Source: Spironucleus salmonicida (lineage: Eukaryota > Fornicata > Diplomonadida > Hexamitidae). From it: a stretch of DNA of 64,000 nt. Under the pieces are notes generated by a model. It ran no database searches and was not told where the DNA came from. It saw only the letters and a list, made by a program, of their open reading frames with translations. Positions 10,624 to 19,746 of this stretch are shown piece by piece (the stretch's first letter is position 1; each line of letters begins with the position of its first letter). Position numbers and translations under genes: made by a program. The stretch lies in contig CM035321.1 of assembly GCA_000497125.2 (NCBI GenBank), positions 752,001 through 816,000 on the forward strand, in the 5' to 3' direction.

Positions 10624-12259
10624 ATGCTCCACCTTTTGCAGTTCACCTGCTTCGCCTCGGCTTCCACCGCTTTCACGGCGCAGCCACTGGCGCTACAGTC
10701 CGACATCTGCCGCTACCTGGAACGCCGGTTCTCGTCTCCAACCCTCACGTTGGGGCGAACGGTGTTTGTCGCCAGCAGCATCGCCTTCTCGGCCACGAGC
10801 CCGCTGGTGCTCCGCCTCGAGTGCCCACCGCCCTCTGCACTGCCGCTGGGCGCAGACAGCTGCCGCGCGTGCTAGCAAGGTCGGCAGCGGTCGTGCCAGG
10901 AGGCGGCCCTGGCCTCCATAGCGAGCATCCAGTTCGACTTCCACGCCGAGCAGGTCCAGATGGCGTTCTCGCCCGGCATCTACCTGGTGCAGTCTCTTGA
11001 CGCGCGGAGCTGCCTGCTCGGCTACACTATTCGCTACTTCCCCGAGAAGATAGTCTTCACCGGGGCCCGTTCCTCTGCCTGCTGCAGCTTTCCGACGCCG
11101 TGAGGGCGCTGATGGCGCGCAGGAAGTGCAAGCCCCCGATATGGAGCGTGCCCCAGGACTGCCCGTGGGTGCAGCTCGTCGTGAACGGGGAGGTGCTCAA
11201 CGTGGCGCCGTACTACGAGGCCGACCTGCTGGGCCTCACGGTGGTCGAGGTGGACTGCGCGAACGTGCTGCCTGCGTTTCAGCCTAAGTGCGAGGAAGTA
11301 CTGGGAGTGGCGAACAGCAATCTGGAGAGCACGGTCCACTTCCAGCTCGCGGTTGCGGTGGAGAGGAATATCGGAAAGACCGCCGCAGTCGACATGCAGG
11401 TCGCCTCTGCCACCTACCTCACCGGGGAAGCGCTGATAGAAGAGTTAGAAGGTGACGCCGACTGCTACTCGGTCATCTCACTGAGCGCCGTCCAGGGCCA
11501 CGTGAACGTCACCTTCGCCGCCAACGCGGGTACGGTGAACTGCCAGCAACACGTCTACGACCGCGCTCTGCTGCAGATCCAGGGCGTCACGACGCAGTTT
11601 TACAAATTGGTAAGCGAGGTGCCCAGCCTGCCCGAGTGGAACGGGAGCGTAATACTGAATACTGCGAATGCGGATAACGCCACCGAGTTCGGCAGACACC
11701 TCACCATCGCGCTGGACGGCAGGCGGAGCGCCTAGTACCTCTATATCTAGTATATCCAAAACGACATAGTGACCCTGGAAGAGTACTCCAAGATAAGCGA
11801 CACAGGGGCTGTACCGCAGCCCAACCCTAATTTTGTTCGACCGTTCCACTTGCATAGCGGCCCAGCCGATCCCCTGTGTGGACCGAAACCAGACCATCTT
11901 TGAGACAATGATCCGCGGTGTCCCCTACTACTTCGTGTGGTAGCAGCGGCCTTCAGATGTAGGCGAGCAGTACTGCTACGAGATAACTAATGTAAAATTC
12001 AACGAACTAGCTGCACGAGAAACCGGCGGTGTTGCATGTGACCATTGACCATAAGTTCCTGGCAGACAACCTAGTTCTAAGCGCCCAGCTTCCACAAATC
12101 TACTGGGAGCAGATCCTGGTTGTGCTTATCGGTGCGACATGGTTTAGTTTTAAAATCGCTGTACTCGGGTATGCGATAGCGGAAGGTCTTGCAGGTAAAA
12201 ATATAGATGATGAAGGCGCAGCTGATGTTAAATGGGTGATAATATTTGATTTTCTGTGA
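10624..12259 (+). pseudogene. Frameshifted copy of the 544-aa ectodomain protein (unit A)
   Basis: Three successive frames each carry segments homologous to the intact protein at 18112-19746. Frame 1 from ATG 10624 holds ICRYLERR, CRACQQGRQRSCQEAAL, IQFDFHAEQ and so on. A second frame from about 11064 holds FLCLLQLSDAVRALM, PQDCPWVQLVVNGE and FQLAVAVERN. Frame 1 returns near 11836 (VPYYFVWQQRPSDVGEQYCYE), and a last frame ends 12029-12259 (VTIDHKFLADN and the C-terminal helix). The first break is in a G/C run (GGGGCCC). Compared with copies B and C it keeps 35 extra in-frame codons (PYYEADLLGLTVVEVDCANV region) that the intact gene also has, so A is closer to the ancestral form. Much GC-richer than the intact relative. 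Confidence 0.8.
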
Positions 12260-12432
12260 CCTTCAGAGTCTTTAGTGAGGAGGAAGGATGTTTGATACCA
12301 GATATCAGGAATAAATGGAATGGGTATCATTGATGGAAAGCAGTAAGTGTGATAAAATAGCTCAGAATCAGAGTACCAGAAGGGGGAAACGATAGCTGCA
12401 AATATATGATATTGGAGAAAATATTAGGTTGA

Positions 12433-13351
12433 TCATGATGTGAGGGTGAAAGTTATGGTTGGGAACAATTTACTAGAAAGGCTAATAAACTTGATCTAGC
12501 AGAAATTATGGTAGGCCTGATGCTTGAGAGCCAGCTATTTAGGCTGTAGAGATTGCTCAAATAGGGTATAAATAGTAAATTATAGGCTAAATGGAATGGC
12601 TAGTTATGCGATTTGCTTGAGTTTGCATTAGGTAATTAAATAATAGTTCGAGGAGTATACTAATGCATATTTACGGATAAAAATATCGCTTTAACGCAAA
12701 ATTGCAAGCAAATAATCTTAGTAGACAAATTGAGCCAAAATTTCCAATATAGAATCTAGACTCATGCTGCACTAGCGCGCAACACGATTGTACTCAGGAA
12801 CAATAACAGCCACAAGTTCTTCATCCATCCAATTGCAAATATGACAATATTCAGTTCATTGGTCGAAAAGTGAGCTGGAACACATAGCACCTTACCCAGA
12901 AACCTTATATGCCTAATAGCTAGAAGAAAACTGTAAAATAGCTAGCAGAGGTTTCATTTTTACGAATGAAGTGGAAAATTTATTACTTATGGTACAATAT
13001 ACTCTAGAGCATCAATTCGGCAGCGCGCGAGTCATATCCAGATGGTATCGAAATCAAGCCATTTAGACGCACGTTCCATAATTATAATATGCAATATTGA
13101 TCGTAATATGGGCATTCTTAGTATTTCCCAAATCTACTAAACGCCTTGCCAGCCCACGGCGTCCTCTTTTCCACCCTCCGGACGCGTAACACCCGGCGAG
13201 TCGCAGCTGTGTCCAATATACCCAAATCGCAATTATGACCCTCCAACCACCCTGCATCACCCAGTTACACCAGACCGTCCAAAATCCTCCCGTCGCTCCC
13301 CTGCACACCCAAAACCAGAAACCGCAAAAACTCCAGAAAATGCTGTCTAGT
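12433..13351 (-). pseudogene. Eroded protein-coding relic, unknown family (unit A)
   Basis: Two long overlapping TGA-free minus-strand frames (about 166 and 140 codons) meet near 12851. The first has LGVQGSDGRILDGLVQLGDA and PWAGKAFSRFGKYQEYPYYD; the second has VAVIVPEYNRVARQCSM and LDSILEILAQFVYQD. Both read like one protein broken by an indel. No ATG is available at the upstream end, so the N-terminus is lost. The 186-codon minus-strand ORF from 13623 in another frame looks like a shadow (Trp/Cys-rich). Family unknown. Copies: 39491-40409 (plus) and 52186-53104 (minus). Confidence 0.4.
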
Positions 13352-13854
13352 TCATTCCGTTCCGCGCTCCGAGCACCTGCTAAGAGAACGTCGCTGAATC
13401 GCTTCCATGGGCGGCATTTGCATGATCGCTCTTCGTGGTGACCAGATACGATAACCTCTAATAAACTAACCAGCAGCGTCTGCAGCTGAAGCTTGTAATG
13501 ACTATTTAGAGTGGCGGAGATTGTAATTAATAGATACGATAGTTTATGTGGAAGGGAAAAGATGCCGAGTTGGAAGTGCACAAACTGCTCAAATTGACGT
13601 AAATCGTGCATTGCACCCGCCAATGCGCCGCATTAGCAAAGAAATTCTAGAATTCATTCTCGGTTTGATGCTAAAAAGTGTCTGTGCAGGTCGAATTCAG
13701 AGGGAAATGCTGGCTGCACTTTCGTGGACCTAGCCCTAAATTTACAGTTTTCTTGCTTTCAGGTTAATTGGAGCGGAGTTGGTTTTGTGAGATAAGAAGA
13801 GGGCAGGAGAGCGCGGTACGGATTCTGGGAATTTCGAGGTCCTATGTGCGCTTT
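13352..13854. other. GC-richer stretch, function not recognised
   Basis: Highly conserved between units. It has open frames on both strands (a 150-codon plus-strand frame ending at 13441 and the N-terminal half of the 186-codon minus-strand ORF), neither convincing. It may be the upstream part of the relic at 12433-13351. Confidence 0.3.
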
Positions 13855-14089
13855 GGAGCGGAGTTCGAGATAAAATTTAATATGCTTTATCAGACAGTTC
13901 TGGAATTGCTGGGTTGATAATATTACTTGTATCTGAAGTTCTGCCCGTTGGGGGAACTAATAAAACACTACCTTCTGGAACTTACTTACTGCTGTAAGGC
14001 ATATAAATAACATGATGGCGCCAATTTAATAGCTTTCAGCACTACCAATCCACCAGGTTAAAATAAGCTTTCCTCAGTTAAAAATAATC
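13855..14089. repeat. Dispersed ~240-bp repeat (unit A copy)
   Basis: Corresponds to 4161-4410 (diverged), 38753-38987 (inverted) and 53608-53842. Confidence 0.6.
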
Positions 14090-14613
14090 CTAATGCTCCA
14101 TTTGGTAGTAACTTGAATTTTATCACGTGCGTAAAAGTGCACATATGTAAGTATCTTCCCTCAGTAGCGCATCTCTCATGCCTGCAACGCTTAGCCCATC
14201 GTGGATACGCTTCGAGCAAATCGGTAGCTTTTAGTCAGAAAAATAAATCTACCCATTTTTGGATGAGATACAGGATATGCCTTACATTCCTTCTACACCT
14301 ATTTAGTGTATCAAAACTGCACTTCCCAAACTATCACGGTACGCTGAACCTTGAACGGAGGGTGCTTATCTAGGGCAGTACCAGGAGCCGGTTGGAGGGT
14401 TTAAATAATGTTTGACGTGAGATTAGAAAATTAGCATAGTAGTACACAGCCTATCGCATGCAGCTAATCAGCCAATTTGGTAAAATTGCAGTGGGGAGCC
14501 ACATAAATTTTAAAGCAGCAGTCGCAGCCTGCACGCCTGGAATTTAAGTTATGTGAAAACATAATATAATGACTTTGATTGCTATGCTATCAAATTATTG
14601 TAGCTGCTGGGCG
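14090..14613. other. Intergenic DNA of unit A
   Basis: One TTG-started 86-codon frame (14113-14373) extends past a TAG. It is shortened in unit C by point changes, so it is probably not maintained. Nothing else recognised. Confidence 0.35.
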
Positions 14614-15039
14614 TCAGAAGGCATGGCAGCAGAGAATGGAAAAATAAGAAATCCAAGAAAATGTTTATATAGTATATAATACAAGTATACTTTATCTCGC
14701 AGAATGACTGCTGGCTAACTGGGAGCCGAAGTGGTTCTGCGGCCTTGGCGATGCTGCAGTGGTGCTGAGTTGATTATGAGGTTAGTGGAAATGAAGCTGC
14801 AGATGGTTCGGGAAAATGTGCTCCGCTGCGAACACGGCTTTGGCCACCCGTGCGACCAAGTAGGGAGGCGCTGGTAGGGTGGTGCTGTAGATGGGAAAGG
14901 AAGCACAGTGGGGTAAACTGACCTGCTGATTAGTTTCGAGGCGCTGCAATATTTTAGATGCACCGATTCAGCGATCGTCTATGTAGCGATAGCTGGTGGG
15001 CTGGCTAGTTTCTAAGCCTTTAACTGAACTTGAAATGTT
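14614..15039 (-). pseudogene. Eroded protein-coding relic with in-frame TGA (unit A)
   Basis: One minus-strand frame reads GLETSQPTSYRYIDDR, then TGA (14968-14970), then IGASKILQRLETNQQVSL and APPYLVARVAKAVFAAEHIF on to a TGA at 14614. The residues on both sides of the TGA look like one protein. YIDD resembles the reverse-transcriptase catalytic motif, but no other RT block is visible, so this is not evidence of a retroelement. Copies: 37803-38228 (plus) and 54366-54791 (minus), with the same TGA. Confidence 0.4.
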
Positions 15040-15298
15040 TAACTATATGTGCTCCTTGTGGCTAGTGGGCCAAGTATACTCAATTTACGTACCTGAATTC
15101 CAACTCCTACTACCCTCCCCATTTTCCCAATGTTGTTGCACGCCTTATCCGCGAACTTGTTTCCACCTAATATGTGCAAATTAGTGTGTATTTCTGCATA
15201 ATACCTGTTTTTGGTATTGTGATGTGAAAGTAATTTGGTATTATATATTATACTCACAACTTATGCAAATTATATTACATTTTATATATCATTAATTA

Positions 15299-15331
15299 AT
15301 GCTATTAGTTATATTAATATAGTTTTTCTGA
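15299..15331 (+). other. Conserved 10-codon hydrophobic mini-ORF upstream of a CRP gene
   Basis: ATG CTA TTA ... TTC TGA encodes MLLVILIQFF and lies 122 bp before the CRP start at 15453. Equivalent mini-ORFs precede the genes at 55205 (55051-55083) and 37389 (37511-37543, minus). At 5632 the same peptide start continues further because the TGA is absent. It may be an upstream ORF, a remnant or unspliced signal-peptide exon, or simply a conserved T-rich promoter. Confidence 0.25.
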
Positions 15332-15452
15332 AGTAATAAAACGGGCAATAAGGTAATAATATTAACTTTTATTTTTTGCAATTATCTTCAGGTATATAAT
15401 TAACTAATATAGGGAATTTTTTTGAAACTGCATCTTTATTAAAACACCAAGA

Positions 15453-16427
15453 ATGGATGAAAAGTGCGATAACGCTGAAAAAGTTTGCCCAGAGATGAAG
15501 GCATGTCCCGTTGATGCTACAAACGCTATCCCAGCTGACTGCGTCGACTGCACCTCTACAATCGGAAACTGTAATCTCTGCATTGCCGCTGCTCCCGACA
15601 CCTGCACCGGCTGCAAGACCACATTCTTTCTGGACGCCAACGAGTGCAAGGCCTGCTCCGCAAACTGCACTACTTGCTCTGCCGCCGACAAGTGCACTGC
15701 CTGCGCCGAAGGATATGAAGTTAAGGCTGATGCCTGTGTAGTCAAAGGCGCCATCGTAAACGCGTGCGATGACACAAAATCTTGTGCAGATACTAAGTTT
15801 TGCGAGATTAAGTCTACTGGAAATGTCTGCTCGGATTGTTCTGGTGAGTGTGCAAACTGCAGCAGCGCTACCAAATGCACGACCTGCAAGGCTACCCACG
15901 AGATGAACACCGATCAGACCTGCACCGCACCTTGTGCGAATTTACCTGTAAATAAGGCCTGTATAAGCTCTGCTGCCGCGGACTGTGGAAGTGCTGGGTA
16001 GCAGACCGCCTGCAATTGCGGTACTACCACCAAGAACTGCTTGACTTGCCCGATTCCCCCAGTTCCGACTCCGGATGCCAACAACTGCGACGATAAGCTT
16101 TGCAAGTGTGATTCTGGTACCCCTGCGACCTGTACTGGATGCGTTGATGAGGAAAATTATACATTTTCTGCTGCTGCCTGCACGCCCAAGGCCCCCACCA
16201 CCTGCGGCACCTGCCTGCCCGGGTACGTCCTCAAAGAGAATAAGTGCGAGGAGTGCGCCTCCGGATTCACCAAGGTAGGCGAATTCTGTTTTAATGACGT
16301 AGACCCATCCTCCGCCAACAAGCTCTCCGGGGGCGCCGTGGCGGGGATCGTGATCGCGGTCCTGGTGGTAACTGGCGCAGTGGGTGGTGGTCTGGCTTAC
16401 TACTTCATCAAGAAAGGTAAGAAGTGA
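15453..16427 (+). CDS. Cysteine-rich membrane protein (VSP-like), 324 aa, A4
   Basis: ATG 15453; TGA 16425-16427; one TAG (15999-16001) read as Gln. N-terminus [18 protein letters not shown], no signal peptide. CxxC repeats run throughout, then [17 protein letters not shown], the [14 protein letters not shown] linker, one helix and tail FIKKGKK. The N-terminal half is identical in sequence type to the gene at 37389 (minus), but its C-terminal ectodomain block ([28 protein letters not shown]) is shared with A2 rather than with that gene. An upstream block conserved with the other genes of this subfamily ends about 15 bp before the ATG. It probably encodes a surface antigen anchored by the C-terminal helix. 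Confidence 0.83.
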
Positions 16428-18111
16428 TATTTTACTTTTAGATTGGTTTGACTTAAGGTTGGGCGAACTTGGTTTATCAATTATAAACCGCAAATAAGTA
16501 CTAAGTGATAAATCTTAACTGGGATTGTCGGTAACCTCTTCTATGCCTACTAAGACCGAAGGTGCTTATTTTGATACTAGTAACTGAATTACTAGGATAG
16601 TGAATGCACATCGGCTAGCCCCCCATTAGGTATGGCTACCCTTATTTCATGTGCATACGACTGTGCTGCATAAATGGTCATTGCCAGCCAATAAGTCCTG
16701 AATTTAGAACTACAGTGCGGTATGACCAACTAGGGAAATACTGGACGTTATACTTCCGTAAATTTGTTCCAAGATATGAATTGTTATGTTGGCTCTATGC
16801 CCTATTTAGTCTATCATGAATCCAATCAAATTTTAAATATATTACTAACAATACATATCTAAAATCTCCATATTAAGAATTTATCTGTTCCACATCAACT
16901 TTTTATACTAAAGCTTTTATAGCTATTGTAATCAGTTCAGCTTTAAATTTTCGATTTCTTACTCTTAAGACTTGTTCCAGCCAACCCCCTAGTAACTTAC
17001 GAACCACCTATTAAGCCTAACCTCAAAAGCTACCATAAATCTCATTTTACCTACAGAATCCCATTTTTAAATTGATTTTTCACTCCTTTTTCAAAAACGG
17101 TTTATTTGCTTTATTATGAAAACTCTTAAATTCACATGTACCGAAACTCATAAACCTCATGAACTTATTTTCTCATTCGCACGGTCAGTATTCCCTCCAA
17201 AATTGCATCCACACCCAACCTTTTCAATTGCAGCCTGCGAAGCAGAATTTTAGAGCAGCCAAAACTCGAGAATTTGCTCACTTTCTGCGCCTTTTTGCAG
17301 CGCCGTAAACGACGAAATCCGCCCGGATTTCGGCGTTTTGATACGCTTGCACCATGGGCCTGAGCCGCTCCCTCGTTCCCCTAGCAGTAAGAACGCTCTG
17401 CGGGTAACCTGCGGAGACCGGGCGCTGCTTTGTAGCGTGGTCCGAACGCTATGCGGAACGTTCATTTTAGGAAGGGCGTTTGCCGCTCCAAAGACAGGAT
17501 TTGGAATGGCGTTGAATCGTTGAGAATAGCGAGAAATTGGGCGCGATCTGATAGTGTTGATTGATTAAATTCTGAATAGCGCGCTATTTCGATGTGCTGG
17601 AACAAAGCCAGCTTGATTTGGCGTTTAAGTGCCTGATTTGACTTTAAATTCCTGGTTTAGCATACAGAATAAAATTGAGCTAAGGCTGAATTGGGTAGTC
17701 GAGCTCCATGTCGAGTTTCTGTATACGCCTTGAGGATGCTAAATTAACATATCAGCGCTGTTAATTTAAGTATTGGTAGTAGGCTTAATTTGATTTGAAA
17801 ATATACGATTTTTTATACTAAAAACGGACCAAATATGAAAACAACTATTAGAATACTATCGATATATAAATCGGATAGATCGCTTATTCCCGAGTTATGA
17901 AAAATACTGCACTTATAATTAAATACATACTTCTTAGTTTCAAAATTTAACTTTTTATTATATCATATTTTAAACTCCTGGATTGCACCTTAGGTAATTT
18001 TAGATGCATTTTTATGATAGGATGCTTGCATTTTAGACAGATAGTAACGCTGAATAAATTAGATATACACGGCCTATAGGATTATAGAAATTACTTGTTA
18101 CATAGAAAACT
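16428..18111. other. End of unit A, then unique intergenic DNA
   Basis: Up to about 16830 the sequence matches 56177-56580. It then becomes unique. A GC-richer island (17220-17560) interrupts the AT-rich DNA; it has short frames on both strands, one of which is listed separately. 17560-18111 shows nothing recognisable. Confidence 0.45.
17354..17515 (+). CDS. Possible small protein, 53 aa
   Basis: ATG GGC ... TGA in a GC-richer island; start MGLSRS fits the N-myristoylation pattern (Gly2, Ser6). TAA and TAG each occur once. Overlapping frames on both strands are also open, so the call is weak. Confidence 0.22.
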
Positions 18112-19746
18112 TCACTTAATTTTTATTTTATGCAATCTTGTAAGATGAATTATACATATTAAAATGGTAAACATTAAATTGCCTAAAAATATTATGAGAC
18201 CTTACTTCCAGAATATACGTGGGGTGAGGTAGCTAACATACCTGTACATAGGAAGAGATTCATTGTCAATAGTTATAGTAATATCATTACTTTCTTTTGA
18301 TATTAAATTATAAATATTATTTGCATCCTTCTGGTTTAATTTATAACAGTACGGCTCGCGTGATTATTATATTTATTACTACCAAACTAGACTATAAAAT
18401 CCTACCTGTATTTGTAATATAATAGTACCAGACTTTGCTGGGGACCATGCTAATTAGGTAGCCTATATACAAATTTATTCATCAAGTACTATTAATATAG
18501 CGTTTCTATACGATTCTTAATTATCATTTACTTTAAATTCTTACTATAGCATAATTTGATTATCTTAAATAAAAAGTAATATCATTTGTTGATTTTTTCT
18601 TTATCCACGTAATGCAATTGTTAAATTATTTTTATATTCAGTTTAGTTCCCAGCATTGCTAGAATTCATGAATATCTTACTCGTTTTTTCGTCTATTATA
18701 ATGTTCGAATTTTATAGAGTATAATAACCGTCTGTAGAACCGTATATTTCAATCTCTACACGATCAAAATCCTTTTTAGGACATTAAATTGGTGCTTAAT
18801 TTAATACTAATTATATTTCTATATGATCTTCGTACATTAAAACTGTAACATCTTTGAAGCAATCTAAAACAGTAAGTACTTCCTCAATTTAAGCAGATCC
18901 TTTATAATAAATAGCAGTATTAATAGGCATATCTATAGTTTTCATTTTACCTATATTCCTTTCTACAGCAACTGCTAACTGAAACTCAACAAAACTTTCC
19001 TAATTACTATTTATTACTTTCATAAAATTTCTACATTTCAACTAATCGGAAGCTAGAACTTTATCGCATTCGACGTCAATCTGCCCCATTCCTAATAAAT
19101 TTACTTCATAATAAGGCTAAATGCTTATAGCATCACCGTTTAATAATAATTAAACCCAAGGACAATCCTGAGGTATGCCATCTATCGGATCTTTGCAAGT
19201 TTTAGAAGCCATTAGACCTTTCACTTTATCCGAGAGTTCTAGTATACAAAGGAAGGGAACTCCAGAAAACACTAGTTTTTCTTAGCTGTACAACAATGTA
19301 TATTAGGCGTAACAATTTCCTGAATCAAAAGATAAGATCTAATAAATGCTAGGTGTGAATTACATTAACATTCTTTCAGTATGGAAATCAAAAGTTATCT
19401 GTGATATAGATGCTGTTGCAGCCTCTTTACATGCAGCTTAACGTGCATTTTTACACGATTAACATTTTGGTATGTCAATAGGGGGTTTACATTCTTCTAT
19501 ACATGGAGCAGCTGGACATTCTAAATGCAACACTAATCTTTCATCAGATGAAAACACTATTTGAGAAGCTACAAATGTAATTTTACCGAAAGCTAGCGTG
19601 GGTATAGCAATTTTTCCTTCTAGATATTGACAAATTTCACTTTTTATTTATTGAGGATATGCTGTAAATAGGACTGATGCAGATATGTAATTGTACTCAA
19701 CTGAGGATGAAGAATTAAAACAAGAAAATTGTAAGACGATCATCAT
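18112..19746 (-). CDS. Ectodomain protein with single C-terminal membrane helix, 544 aa (intact)
   Basis: Minus-strand ATG at 19746 (a second ATG follows directly), TGA at 18112-18114, and no TGA between. More than 40 TAA/TAG codons are read as Gln, so it is invisible under the standard code. N-terminus MMIVLQFSCFNSSSS gives only a short hydrophobic start. The ectodomain carries spaced cysteines (LECPAAPC, CKPP, CQSCKNARQAACKEAA, FLCILELSDKV, PQDCPWVQLLLNGD) and several N-glycosylation-type sites. A hydrophobic segment (LIIFLGNLMFTILICIIHL, about residues 515-535) and a short basic tail close it. The same motifs in the same order occur in the broken copies at 10624, 42112 (minus) and 50483. 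Family not recognised. The layout (beta-type ectodomain, one C-terminal helix) is shared with eukaryotic membrane fusogens among others, but no signature of those was seen. Confidence 0.82.

Larger units (their letters stand above)
6346..16830 (+). repeat. Unit A: direct copy of unit C (46213-56580), inverted relative to unit B
   Basis: Gene order and sequence from 6346 to about 16830 repeat at 46213-56580 with an offset of about 39.75-39.87 kb, and inverted at about 36-45 kb. Contents in order: CRP, CRP, CRP, chimeric fragment, ectodomain pseudogene, two eroded minus-strand relics, CRP. Identity is high in pseudogene and intergenic parts and lower in the CRP genes. Homology ends near 16830, after which unit C continues into the 49-aa/IFT70 block while unit A enters unique DNA. 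Confidence 0.85.

Noticed and set aside
13063-13623. 186-codon minus-strand ORF repeated in all units
   Set aside because: The sequence is Trp/Cys/Gly-rich in its C-terminal half and looks like a shadow of a better frame on the same strand (12433-13351). It is conserved only because the whole unit is duplicated.
14968-15010. YIDD as sign of a reverse transcriptase
   Set aside because: Only the four-residue motif is present. No other RT block, no endonuclease domain and no target-site duplication was seen.
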